In this document: positions 16,913 to 25,301 of the stretch, piece after piece | How the letters are laid out: the number at the start of each line of letters is the position of its first letter | Numbering within the stretch: the first letter of the stretch is position 1 | NCBI GenBank assembly: GCA_002700385.1 | Contig: PADC01000006.1 | Coordinates: 558,001 to 622,000, forward strand | From: Cycloclasticus sp. | GTDB lineage: Bacteria; Pseudomonadota; Gammaproteobacteria; Methylococcales; Cycloclasticaceae | Direction: 5' to 3' | Length of the DNA stretch: 64,000 nt | The notes under the pieces: model-generated | Told to the model about the DNA's origin: nothing | The model's database searches: none | The model's input: the letters and a program-made list of their open reading frames with translations, nothing else | Made by a program: the position numbers and the translations under genes

Positions 16913-17146
16913 TTATTTAAACCATTCATCTAGCTCATCTCCTTTAAGCTCTTTTATGGCGTACTCATTAAAATCTTTATACGTCTTCCAGTCCTGTATT
17001 TTTTGGGCCGCAGAACGACTTAGCTCTTCATCAGATAATTGCTTTTGGTACTTATCAAGCATCGACTCACTGTATTCATTACATTGTTTTAAAAAAGTAA
17101 CGACGATGTCTTTTTTATCCGCTAACGAAAGGGTGCCTTTGGTCAT
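16913..17146 (-). CDS. small helical protein of unknown function
   Basis: 77 residues, charged and predicted mostly helical (KKDIVVTFLKQCNEYSESML, ELKGDELDEWFK), without signal peptide, membrane segment or cysteine motif. I do not recognise a family. It lies 88 bases upstream of the dmpR-type gene in the same direction and diverges from ubiX, so it could share the regulator's transcript. A good reading frame with an SD-like GAGGATAAT before the ATG supports it being real. Confidence 0.6.
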   Translation of the reverse strand: MTKGTLSLADKKDIVVTFLKQCNEYSESMLDKYQKQLSDEELSRSAAQKIQDWKTYKDFNEYAIKELKGDELDEWFK

Positions 17147-17220
17147 ATTATCCTCACTTAATATTGACGATTAATTTAATTGACGATAGTGTCATTGGAT
17201 CTAAAAATAATAAAGATCAC

Positions 17221-17802
17221 ATGAAAAAAAGAATTATTATCGCCATCACCGGTGCCACCGGGTCCATTTACGGTACCCGTTTACTTGAAATTCTGCAAAC
17301 CGTTGATGAAGTTGAAACACACCTGATCCTCTCTAATGCTGGCGCCCTGACAGCGCAGTATGAACTCAACATGGACAAACAAGCCATAACCAATCTGGCC
17401 GACTTTACACATAACCCAAAAGATATTGGTGCCACCCTGTCAAGCGGATCATTTATCACCCACGGCATGGTCATTGCGCCTTGTTCTATGAAAACATTGG
17501 GCTGTATCGCCAATGGCATTGCTGACAACTTAGTGTCTAGAGCGGCTGATGTTATTTTAAAAGAACGCCGCAAACTGATTGTTATGGCAAGAGAAACCCC
17601 GCTGAACCTCGTTCACTTAAGGAACATGACCACCTTATCTGAAATGGGTGCCATTATCGCCCCACCGGTTCCTGCGTTTTACACATTGCCAGAATCCATT
17701 GATGATTTAATTAACCATACGGTTGGAAGAATACTAGACACATTAGATATATCTAATGTAGATTATGTAAAACGCTGGCAGGGGATCAAAGACAGCGCCT
17801 AA
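17221..17802 (+). CDS. vdcB: UbiX-type flavin prenyltransferase
   Basis: 193 residues with the N-terminal FMN motif IAITGATGSIYGTRLLEIL and the conserved KTLGCIANGIADNL and ARETPLNLVHLRNM segments of UbiX/VdcB/BsdB. It prenylates FMN with dimethylallyl phosphate to give the prFMN cofactor of UbiD decarboxylases. A longer frame begins at 17164, but homologues start with MKKRIIIAITG and the upstream part is unlike any family, so I place the start at 17221. The matching UbiD is at 20471-21952; the p-cresol genes lie between them on the same strand. Confidence 0.92.
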   Translation: MKKRIIIAITGATGSIYGTRLLEILQTVDEVETHLILSNAGALTAQYELNMDKQAITNLADFTHNPKDIGATLSSGSFITHGMVIAPCSMKTLGCIANGIADNLVSRAADVILKERRKLIVMARETPLNLVHLRNMTTLSEMGAIIAPPVPAFYTLPESIDDLINHTVGRILDTLDISNVDYVKRWQGIKDSA

Positions 17803-17803
17803 A

Positions 17804-17820
17804 GTTTGATTTAATCAAAC
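17804..17820. promoter_or_regulatory. perfect 17-base palindrome, candidate operator
   Basis: GTTTGATTTAATCAAAC is a perfect palindrome around a central base, beginning one base after the ubiX stop codon and 60 bases before the Tat-signal gene. It looks like a dimer-binding site for control of the p-cresol genes. It could also act as a weak hairpin. Confidence 0.5.
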
Positions 17821-17880
17821 AACTGACAGCGTTTATAAAAATAACGTATCCGCACCGGATAGCTAAACAAAGGAGAGAAC

Positions 17881-18459
17881 GTGTTAACCAGACGAACCTT
17901 TATTAAGTCCTCATTGGCAACTAACTTGGCGATAGCTGCACAACCTGGCTTGGCATTAGGCCTTAGCCAATATGCTCAAGAAGACCATTCATTGCTTATT
18001 TTTTCAGATGAAACATCAGCACAAGCTCAGCAGTTCGCTGGCCAGTTAAACACACCACACTCAAACATTGAAAAAGATGTCGGGCTGCATTTCGATACCT
18101 TCAACCGGTTTCATAGAGAACAACCAACCGGCTGGATCACTGGTTTAACACGCGACTCTGATTTCTTTATCCTTGAACAAATGGCTGCGACCAAAGGTTA
18201 CCGAACAGTTTTTTCTGCCATTCATGAAACGAACAATAACACGGTAACTCACCAAGTCAGCAGCAGCGTGGATAAAGCCCATTTAATTGCGGATTCCCTT
18301 GCCCAATCATTGGAAAACTGGCCTTCCTGGTTAGCAAATAACATCACCTCTTTAGCACACCATGAATTAGCCACCGCTCAGGCTAACAGTCAAGCTGGCA
18401 GCTCAACAAATAATGAGTATCTGGTTTCTTGGCTCCTTATCCCTTCAACTTCAGCTTAA
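17881..18459 (+). CDS. Tat-signal exported protein of unknown function, upstream of p-cresol methylhydroxylase
   Basis: 192 residues with a GTG start and a strong AAAGGAGAG ribosome site. The N-terminus LTRRTFIKSSLA fits the twin-arginine motif (S/T-R-R-x-F-x-K), followed by a hydrophobic stretch ending near residue 25. The rest (FSDETSAQAQQF, GWITGLTRDSDFFILEQMA, GYRTVFSAIH) matches no family I know. It lies 9 bases before the flavoprotein gene. That flavoprotein has no export signal although its redox partner is a lipoprotein cytochrome, so this protein may be an escort for Tat co-export or an accessory subunit. That role is inference. Confidence 0.7.
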   Translation: MLTRRTFIKSSLATNLAIAAQPGLALGLSQYAQEDHSLLIFSDETSAQAQQFAGQLNTPHSNIEKDVGLHFDTFNRFHREQPTGWITGLTRDSDFFILEQMAATKGYRTVFSAIHETNNNTVTHQVSSSVDKAHLIADSLAQSLENWPSWLANNITSLAHHELATAQANSQAGSSTNNEYLVSWLLIPSTSA

Positions 18460-18468
18460 TACATTGAC

Positions 18469-20037
18469 ATGACTAAACCACTCCCTCCAGGCATTAGCCT
18501 TGAACAATTTAATAGCGCAATTTCCGAAATGGAAAAAGTTGTTGGTAAAGCGTTCGTTTTTATAGACGATGTTAACGAACTGCGTAGCTATCGCGACCCA
18601 TACAACACGACGAATGATGCTGACTTTGCGCCTTCTGCCGCCGTCGCACCGCATAATGTCGAGCAAATTCAAAAAATTCTCGCCATTGTTAATCAATATA
18701 AAATCCCGGTGTGGACAATTTCTACCGGCAAAAACTTTGCTTATGGTGGCCCAGCCCCTCGTAAACCGGGGTATATCGTTCTTGATTTAAAACTCATGAA
18801 CAGAATTCTCGAGGTTAATGAAAAACACGGCTATGCCATCGTTGAACCCGGCGTGAGTTACTACGACTTATATAACTACCTTCAAGAAAAAGGCATCAAA
18901 CTTTGGATTGACTGTGCTGCTCCTGCCTGGGGTGGCATTGTCGGCAATACCTCAGACCATGGTGCTGGCTACACGCCTTATGGTGATCACCTGTTAATGC
19001 AATGTGGTATGCAGGTCGTCCTGGCAGATGGCACCGTTGTTGAAACAGGCATGGATACCACATCCAATAGTAAAACAGGCGGTTTGTATAAATACGGTCA
19101 AGGTGCGGGTATTGATGGCTTATTTACTCAGTCAAACTTCGGTGTTATTACGCGCATGGGTATCTGGCTAATGCCGGAACCTCCCGGTTATACACCGTTT
19201 ATGATCACGCTAGAAAATGAGCAGGATTTAGAAACTGTTACCGATCTAACGCTACCGCTTCGGCTCAATCAGGTTATTCATAATGCACCCATGACAGCAG
19301 ATTTACTCTGGGAAGCCGCAATGTCTGTTAGCCGACGCGAGTATTACACCGGCACAGGTCCAATGCCGGAAAGCCATCGTAAAAAAATGGCCAAAGATCT
19401 ACATCTTGGAATCTGGAACTATTATGCGGCAGTGTATGGCCCAGAGCCCATGATGAAAAACAACATGGAATTAATTCAAGATGCCTTTGGCAGTATTCCC
19501 GGTGCCAAATTTTACTTCGATGAGACGCGAAAAGGCGACCCGGGCTGGGACTATCGAGTAAAACTCATGAAAGGTGAACCTAATATGACCGAATTCAGCC
19601 TGTTAAACTGGATTGGCGGCGGTGGTCATATTAACTTCTCTCCCATTTCAGCTGCTGATGGGAAAGATGCCATGAAACAATACAAAATGATCGAGAAACG
19701 CGCCCATGAATATGGTTTCGACTACATTGGCGAATTCTTGATTGGCTGGCGAGATCAACACCATATTTTTATGCTGATGTTTAACCGCATGAGTGAAGAA
19801 GAGAAAAAGCGCGCACACGATCTCTTTGCCATTCTGGTTGATGATGCTGCGGCGATGGGGTATGGCGAATATCGCACGCATTTATCGTTTATGGATCAAA
19901 TTGCCAACACCTATTCTTGGAACAATAACTCACTTTGGGACGCGCATCATGCCATTAAAGATGAGCTTGATCCTAATGGCGTTCTTTCTCCAGGAAAAAT
20001 GGGTATATGGCCAAAAAATTTAAGAGGTAAGGCATGA
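18469..20037 (+). CDS. pchF: p-cresol methylhydroxylase flavoprotein subunit (VAO/PCMH family)
   Basis: 522 residues of the vanillyl-alcohol-oxidase/PCMH flavoprotein family. It oxidises p-cresol to 4-hydroxybenzyl alcohol and then 4-hydroxybenzaldehyde, passing electrons to a cytochrome c. The FAD pyrophosphate loop ISTGKNFAYGG, the LDLKLMNRILEV-x-VEPGVSYYDL segment, the GGGGHINFSPIS region and a substrate-pocket EYRTHLSF (Tyr-Arg pair of the family) are intact. The C-terminus SPGKMGIWP is typical. It overlaps the cytochrome gene by 4 bases. No signal peptide is visible. Related substrates (4-alkylphenols, vanillyl alcohol) cannot be excluded. Confidence 0.9.
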   Translation: MTKPLPPGISLEQFNSAISEMEKVVGKAFVFIDDVNELRSYRDPYNTTNDADFAPSAAVAPHNVEQIQKILAIVNQYKIPVWTISTGKNFAYGGPAPRKPGYIVLDLKLMNRILEVNEKHGYAIVEPGVSYYDLYNYLQEKGIKLWIDCAAPAWGGIVGNTSDHGAGYTPYGDHLLMQCGMQVVLADGTVVETGMDTTSNSKTGGLYKYGQGAGIDGLFTQSNFGVITRMGIWLMPEPPGYTPFMITLENEQDLETVTDLTLPLRLNQVIHNAPMTADLLWEAAMSVSRREYYTGTGPMPESHRKKMAKDLHLGIWNYYAAVYGPEPMMKNNMELIQDAFGSIPGAKFYFDETRKGDPGWDYRVKLMKGEPNMTEFSLLNWIGGGGHINFSPISAADGKDAMKQYKMIEKRAHEYGFDYIGEFLIGWRDQHHIFMLMFNRMSEEEKKRAHDLFAILVDDAAAMGYGEYRTHLSFMDQIANTYSWNNNSLWDAHHAIKDELDPNGVLSPGKMGIWPKNLRGKA

Positions 20038-20471
20038 AAAAATTACTAACGATAGCCCTAAGCCTTTTGGCACTCACCGCGTGTGATCAACAACCTGAGG
20101 CAAAAAAAGTAACTGAAAGTGATGCAAACAAACCCTTGCCTGAGGTAACGAGCGAAACACCTCCAGCAACCGATAACAAGTTAAGCCAACGCTCAGGAAA
20201 GGTCATTTTTGAACTGCATTGCGCGGGCTGTCATGACCCCGGGGATGCTTATGCTGCCACAAAACAGCTGGCTCTCGTTCGTGGTAAAGACTTGGCCGTC
20301 ATTCTGCAACGTACTGACTTAGTCCCTGATTACATCAAATATGTCGTCAGAGATGGCTTATTAGAAATGCCCCCATTCCGCCCGACTGATATTAATGATG
20401 CTGAATTGGACAATTTGGCTACATATATTATCGATAGCGCTAAAGCCTACAAAGCTAAGGAATCAAAATAA
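20034..20471 (+). CDS. pchC: cytochrome c subunit of p-cresol methylhydroxylase, predicted lipoprotein
   Basis: 145 residues with a lipobox LTAC (C17), a low-complexity linker and one haem site CAGCH (C63, C66, H67). M112 in LEMPPFRPT is the likely sixth iron ligand. It should take electrons from the flavoprotein encoded just upstream and pass them to the respiratory chain from the periplasmic side of a membrane. PchC proteins in other species are usually soluble periplasmic; the lipoprotein signal here is a variation. The gene overlaps pchF by 4 bases and its stop overlaps the ubiD-like start (TAATG). Confidence 0.9.
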   Translation: MKKLLTIALSLLALTACDQQPEAKKVTESDANKPLPEVTSETPPATDNKLSQRSGKVIFELHCAGCHDPGDAYAATKQLALVRGKDLAVILQRTDLVPDYIKYVVRDGLLEMPPFRPTDINDAELDNLATYIIDSAKAYKAKESK

Positions 20472-21952
20472 TGACTGAAAATAAAAAGCCTTTATCAGAC
20501 AGAGCAAAAGAGGTGGGTAAACGTATTGGCTCTTTAAGAGACTTTCTTGAGTTTCTCGAAGAAAATGGCCAATGTATTACTTGGAGTGATGATGTTCTGC
20601 CCGAGCCAGATATTCGCAACATAGCTGTTGCCGCTGGTAGAGACTCCATGAATGGCCCCGCTGTGATCTTTAACAATATGGCCGGTTACCCCGGAAAAAA
20701 ACTAGTCATCGGCGTCCATGGCAGCTTCACTAATTTAGCCTTGCTCTTGGGCCACCCAAAAGGCACAACCATTAAAGAGTTGTTTTACGACATTATTTCC
20801 CGCTGGGGAGATGACAAGCCCTTACTTGATTTCATTGAACCCGATGAAGCACCCGTCAATGAAAATCGTATTACAGAAAACTTTAACCTATACGACCTGT
20901 TGCCTTTATATCGTATCAATGAATATGACGGTGGTTTTTATATCGGTAAAGCAAATGTAGTTAGCCGTGACCCTACTGATCCTGATAATTTCGGCAAACA
21001 AAATGTAGGGATTTACCGCATTCAAGTGCAGGCACCTGGCGAATTCACCCTGCTATCAATCCCCGCTCATGATATGGGCCGCCATATTATGGCCGCTGAG
21101 AAAAACAATGTGCCTTTAAAAATTTCAGTCATGCTTGGCAATCACCCGGCCATGTGTATGTTCGCTGCGACACCTGTCGGTTATGAAGAATCTGAATTTG
21201 CTTATGCTTCTCAAATGATGGGAAGCCCGCTTCGTTTAACCAAATCGGGCAATGGCATGGATATCTTAGCCGATTCCGAAATCGTCATTGAAGCTGAACT
21301 GATGAATGGAGTTCGTACCTTTGAAGGCCCTTTTGGTGAATTCCCGGGCAGTTATAGTGGCGTTAGAAAAATTCCCCGTTTTAAAGTCACCGCGATTTCT
21401 CACCGAAATGACCCCATTTTTGAAAACATTTATATCGGTCGAGGTTGGACAGAGCACGATACATTAATCGGGCTAAATACCTCAGCCCCTATCTATGCAC
21501 AACTAAAAAAAGACTTCCCAGAAGTAGTGGCAGTCAACGCGCTTTATCAACATGGTCTTACCGGCGTTATTTCCGTCAAAAACAGATTTGCCGGCTTCGC
21601 AAAATCTGTCGCCATGCGGGCATTGGGCACGCCGCATGGAACGATGTACCTTAAAAATCTGATCATGGTAGATGACGACGTTGACCCGTTTGATCTAAAC
21701 GAGGTGATGTGGGCGCTTTCAACACGTACACGTGCGGATGATACGATTGTTATTCCTAATATGCCCTTGATTCCAATAGACCCCGCTGCGGAAATTGCAG
21801 GTAAAGGCCATCGTTTAATTATTGATGCAACGAGCTTCATGCCACCCGATAAATTGGGTTCAGATTCAAAAATCGTGACCCCACCCGCTGGTCCAGAAAT
21901 TGATGAAATAGCAAAAATGATTCAAGTGCTACAGAATGGAGAAAACTCATGA
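20471..21952 (+). CDS. vdcC: UbiD-family prFMN-dependent hydroxyarylic acid decarboxylase
   Basis: 493 residues, the usual UbiD length. Family features are FLEENGQCITW, GAAEKNN-type HDMGRHIMAAEKNNVPL, the EGPFGEFPGSYSG segment that carries a catalytic Glu, and FAGFAKSVAMRALGTPHG. With UbiX (17221-17802) and the small D subunit (next gene) it forms a VdcBCD/BsdBCD-type non-oxidative decarboxylase, which converts 4-hydroxybenzoate to phenol or vanillate to guaiacol. The p-cresol methylhydroxylase gene next door and the phenol hydroxylase operon nearby favour 4-hydroxybenzoate. It overlaps the next gene by 4 bases (ATGA). Confidence 0.9.
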   Translation: MTENKKPLSDRAKEVGKRIGSLRDFLEFLEENGQCITWSDDVLPEPDIRNIAVAAGRDSMNGPAVIFNNMAGYPGKKLVIGVHGSFTNLALLLGHPKGTTIKELFYDIISRWGDDKPLLDFIEPDEAPVNENRITENFNLYDLLPLYRINEYDGGFYIGKANVVSRDPTDPDNFGKQNVGIYRIQVQAPGEFTLLSIPAHDMGRHIMAAEKNNVPLKISVMLGNHPAMCMFAATPVGYEESEFAYASQMMGSPLRLTKSGNGMDILADSEIVIEAELMNGVRTFEGPFGEFPGSYSGVRKIPRFKVTAISHRNDPIFENIYIGRGWTEHDTLIGLNTSAPIYAQLKKDFPEVVAVNALYQHGLTGVISVKNRFAGFAKSVAMRALGTPHGTMYLKNLIMVDDDVDPFDLNEVMWALSTRTRADDTIVIPNMPLIPIDPAAEIAGKGHRLIIDATSFMPPDKLGSDSKIVTPPAGPEIDEIAKMIQVLQNGENS

Positions 21953-22182
21953 TTTCTTGCCCTCGCTGCCAAGCAGCACAAGATAAAATACGCAACGAAC
22001 ATCAAGGTCATGATGCGCAAGGTGATCTTGTTTGGACTATTTATCACTGTAACGCCTGCGAGTTTACATGGCGCGATAGTGAACCGGCTACGTCCATCGA
22101 TTACGACACACGTGAAGCATTTTTTAGAGTCGACCCTGAAAAACCCTACCCTGTCATCATGCCACCGGCTCAATATAAATAG
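21949..22182 (+). CDS. vdcD: hydroxyarylic acid decarboxylase small subunit D
   Basis: 77 residues with CPRCQ near the N-terminus and CNACEFTWR in the middle, a small zinc ribbon typical of VdcD/BsdD proteins, and a proline-rich C-terminus. In non-oxidative aromatic acid decarboxylase operons this is the third gene. Its exact role is not settled. Overlap with the UbiD gene by 4 bases indicates coupled translation. Its presence separates this decarboxylase from ubiquinone-biosynthesis UbiD, which has no D subunit. Confidence 0.88.
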   Translation: MISCPRCQAAQDKIRNEHQGHDAQGDLVWTIYHCNACEFTWRDSEPATSIDYDTREAFFRVDPEKPYPVIMPPAQYK

Positions 22183-22191
22183 GCCAACAAA

Positions 22192-23625
22192 ATGAATATT
22201 TTAGAAAACCTGAAAACCCTTCTAACGCCATCAAACGTCATCGCTTTTAAAGAAGCCAACAATGGTGAATATCAATTCCTTGCGGACAGGATTAACAATA
22301 ACGAACGCAATGTCATTGCTGTTGTTACACCGGATAATTTAGATCAATTAAGAGAATTAATTCTTTTTTCAGCAGACAAAGCGTTTTCCCTATTTAATCT
22401 ATTAAGTCCGGGGGAAATCAACACCGCACCTATTCCTGGTAATGGCGCCATCGTTGTCATTGATCTAAAAAAACTAAACGCTATTATCGAAGTGGATACA
22501 AAAGCGGCCTATGCTTTAGTCGAACCGGGTGTAAACTTTGAACAACTCAACGCGTATTTAGAAAACAACGATATTCCCTTCATTGTTGATTTCGAAAAAA
22601 ATTCAAAGCAGTCCGTTTCTGGCAGCATCAGTAACCGGCATTATGGCTATACACCCTATGGCGATCAACTGATGATGCAATGTGGCATGGAAGTGATGCT
22701 GGCCAATGGTAACCTCATTAGAACGGGTATGGGCGCTATGCCGGGTAGTAACTCATGGCAATTATTTAAGTACGGTTATGGCCCTTATGTCGATGCTACA
22801 TTTACCCAATCCAATAACGGCATAATTACAAAAGTAGGCATTTGGCTCATGCCCAAACCACCTGGTTACAAGCCCTTTACTGTCCAATTACCTAACGAAG
22901 CCGCATTAAATCAAGCAGTTGAAATAATGCGTAACTTTAAAATTAATATGCTGGTGCCTAACACCGTTGCTATCTCATCTGCGCAGTCTGACGCACTTCA
23001 ATTTGCTGACGAAGACATCACTTCAAGCAGTGATGAAGCAATGGCAGAAAAACATCAATTAGGTCACTGGAATGTTTATGGTGCTCTTTATAATCTTCCA
23101 GCTAATGTTGACTTTTTATGGCAAGCGGTCAGCGGTGCCCTTGGCCAAATTGAAGGCGCTAAAATCCTTTCTGACGAGGCAACAGCAACCCACCCGATTT
23201 GGGCGCAACGCGAAAAGAGAATGAAGGGCCAATTCAACTCAATTAATAAACATTTAGCTGATTTTTCCTCAATAAACGTGCACTTTGCCAGCCCTATTGA
23301 TGGCGATGACGCGATTAAAATGGCCAATTTACTGAAAAACACAAGCAACCCTAATCAACTCAACATGATCAGTCAGTTTGCATTGACTTGGCGTACGATG
23401 ATGAATCAAGTGCAAGTGTTATACCCGACAGGCAACCCTGAAAAACTGGCTCAGGCACGTGAGTTAACGCAGCAATTAATCAACACCTTCTCTGAACAAG
23501 GCTACCCAGTTTGTTTAGTCGATGCTGATATGCAAGAAGCCGTTGATCAAGTCACATTAGGTGGTCTGCAAACACTAAAAAAACGAGTGAAAAAAGCGCT
23601 CGATCCACAACGTGTTTTCGGCTAA
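22192..23625 (+). CDS. degenerate paralogue of the p-cresol methylhydroxylase flavoprotein
   Basis: 477 residues clearly related to pchF (18469-20037): both share VEPGV, YTPYGDQLMMQCGMEVMLANG, FTQSNNGIITKVGIWLMPKPPGYKPF and the C-terminal LDPQRVFG. Yet key parts are changed. The FAD pyrophosphate loop GKNFAYG is replaced by LLSPGEINT, the glycine-rich GGGGHINFSP is shortened to SSINVHFASP, and the pocket Tyr-Arg is Cys-Leu (PVCLVDADM). The frame is intact with no stops, so it is kept by selection or was recently altered. It may be a structural partner of PchF rather than an enzyme. It follows vdcD by 9 bases. Confidence 0.85.
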   Translation: MNILENLKTLLTPSNVIAFKEANNGEYQFLADRINNNERNVIAVVTPDNLDQLRELILFSADKAFSLFNLLSPGEINTAPIPGNGAIVVIDLKKLNAIIEVDTKAAYALVEPGVNFEQLNAYLENNDIPFIVDFEKNSKQSVSGSISNRHYGYTPYGDQLMMQCGMEVMLANGNLIRTGMGAMPGSNSWQLFKYGYGPYVDATFTQSNNGIITKVGIWLMPKPPGYKPFTVQLPNEAALNQAVEIMRNFKINMLVPNTVAISSAQSDALQFADEDITSSSDEAMAEKHQLGHWNVYGALYNLPANVDFLWQAVSGALGQIEGAKILSDEATATHPIWAQREKRMKGQFNSINKHLADFSSINVHFASPIDGDDAIKMANLLKNTSNPNQLNMISQFALTWRTMMNQVQVLYPTGNPEKLAQARELTQQLINTFSEQGYPVCLVDADMQEAVDQVTLGGLQTLKKRVKKALDPQRVFG

Positions 23626-23672
23626 TAACTATCTGATTAAAAAGTAGTTTTAGTTATTTAAGATCTAAACAA

Positions 23673-23711
23673 CCGACCCCAAAACAAGCCCTCAGCTCGT
23701 TTTGAGGTCGG
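23673..23711. other. large hairpin in the gap before the aldehyde dehydrogenase genes
   Basis: CCGACCCCAAAAC and GTTTTGAGGTCGG form 13-base arms with one mismatch around a 13-base loop. It is not followed by a T run on the plus strand, so full termination is doubtful. It may stabilise the upstream mRNA end or attenuate read-through into the aldehyde dehydrogenase genes. Confidence 0.6.
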
Positions 23712-23805
23712 CAAAATTACAATAAGAATTATTTAATCTGGTCGCTAGCCATCGGCTTTTATTAAAGACTATGTAAAGTGCCAATCAAGTTGAAGGAGAA
23801 AAAAA

Positions 23806-25251
23806 ATGACGCAACAATACGACCTCTGGATTAATGGGCAAGATACAAAACCCAGTTCCGGACAATATTTTGACGTGCTGAACCCTTTAGATGACAGCGT
23901 ATTTTGTACAGCCGCTGAATCCAATGAAACCGATATCAACCTGGCGGTTGAAGCCGCACACACCTGTTTTAAAAGTTTTGGCAAAAGCCTCGCAAAAGAT
24001 CGTGAAGCCATGCTTTGTAAAGCAGCGGATTTACTCGAGCGCGACCGAGAAGAGTTTTTAACACTCCTTATTGATGAAGTCGGTTCACCCATCAATAAAG
24101 CACAATTTGAAGTCAATCAGGCCATTGGGCAACTACGTGCAGCCTCGGGGGCTGCTCGCCGTGTCACAGGACAAACCATCCCCTCAGACACACCCGGCCG
24201 TTTGAGCATGAGTGTGCGTAAACCATTAGGCGTTGTTGCCGCCATTACCCCCTTTAACGTGCCGTTATTAAAAGCTGCAAAATTAGTCGCTTCGCCTTTA
24301 GCAACGGGCAACACCGTTGTTCTTCTTACTTCTGAAGAAGCACCCGCCGTCTCCTTTCGATTTGCAAAACTGATGCAGGAGGCGGGTTTTCCCGCAGGCA
24401 GTTTAAACGTTGTATCGGGCTTTGGTGTCGATGTTGGAGATTTTTTAACCGGCCATGACTTGGTAAAAGCGGTCATGTTCACCGGTTCCAGCGTGGTTGG
24501 CAAACACATCAGTGAAATTTGTGGTCGGAACATGAAGCCTTGTGTGCTTGAGTTGGGTGGGAAAAGCCCCTACATCGTCTTAGCCGATGCCGACCTTGGC
24601 CTTGCTGTTCAAAATGCCATTATGGGTATGTTTTTCTATCAAGGCCAAGCATGCATTGCTTCTAGCCGTATTATTGTGGAAGCCTCTGTTTATGATCAAT
24701 TTGTTGACATGTATAGCGCAGCGGCTAAACAGTTATCAATGGGCGACCTCCGCGACATGTCAACCATCTTAGGCCCCATTATTTCGCCTCGTCAACGCAA
24801 CCGAGTCCGTACTCACATTGAAGATGCGGTTGCAAAGGGTGCAACGCTTGTGACGGGTGGCGAATGGGAAGGTCACCGTTGTCAACCCACTATTTTGACC
24901 AACGTAACAGAAGACATGACCGTCTGCCGAGAAGAAACATTCGGACCCGTAACATCCATCTACTCTGTCAACAGTGTCGAAGAAGCTCTAACGCTTGCAA
25001 ATGACACGCATTATGGCCTCAGTGGAGCTATTCATACCAATGACCTTAATAAAGCCTTAACGCTGGCCCATGACGTTGAAACCGGCATGATACATGTCAA
25101 TGCTCCCAGTGTTTATGATGAACCCAATGTTCCCTTCGGCGGTATCAGAGACAGTGGTTTTGGCCGCGAGGGCGTTGATGTCGATATCGACGCATTAACG
25201 CAGTGGAAATGGATTACCATCCAATTACCTGGCCACGATCAGCACCACTAA
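23806..25251 (+). CDS. aldehyde dehydrogenase, probable 4-hydroxybenzaldehyde dehydrogenase (copy 1)
   Basis: 481 residues of the NAD(P)-dependent aldehyde dehydrogenase family with the N-site TPFNVPL, catalytic Glu in LELGGKSP and nucleophile Cys in YQGQACIASSR. It follows the p-cresol genes on the same strand and is similar to PchA/vanillin dehydrogenase-type enzymes, so oxidation of 4-hydroxybenzaldehyde to 4-hydroxybenzoate is the likely role. The cofactor-site lysine usual in VVLKPSE is leucine (VVLLTSE). A clear AAGGAG ribosome site precedes the ATG. It has a tandem paralogue 50 bases downstream. Confidence 0.85.
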   Translation: MTQQYDLWINGQDTKPSSGQYFDVLNPLDDSVFCTAAESNETDINLAVEAAHTCFKSFGKSLAKDREAMLCKAADLLERDREEFLTLLIDEVGSPINKAQFEVNQAIGQLRAASGAARRVTGQTIPSDTPGRLSMSVRKPLGVVAAITPFNVPLLKAAKLVASPLATGNTVVLLTSEEAPAVSFRFAKLMQEAGFPAGSLNVVSGFGVDVGDFLTGHDLVKAVMFTGSSVVGKHISEICGRNMKPCVLELGGKSPYIVLADADLGLAVQNAIMGMFFYQGQACIASSRIIVEASVYDQFVDMYSAAAKQLSMGDLRDMSTILGPIISPRQRNRVRTHIEDAVAKGATLVTGGEWEGHRCQPTILTNVTEDMTVCREETFGPVTSIYSVNSVEEALTLANDTHYGLSGAIHTNDLNKALTLAHDVETGMIHVNAPSVYDEPNVPFGGIRDSGFGREGVDVDIDALTQWKWITIQLPGHDQHH

Positions 25252-25301
25252 CCCTTGGTTTTACCCATCAGTATACACTTCACTAATTCAAAGGACACAC
25301 C

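Noticed and set aside
20471-22182. Ubiquinone-biosynthesis UbiD
   Set aside because: The gene is coupled to a VdcD-type small subunit and p-cresol genes, which fits catabolic hydroxyarylic acid decarboxylases instead.
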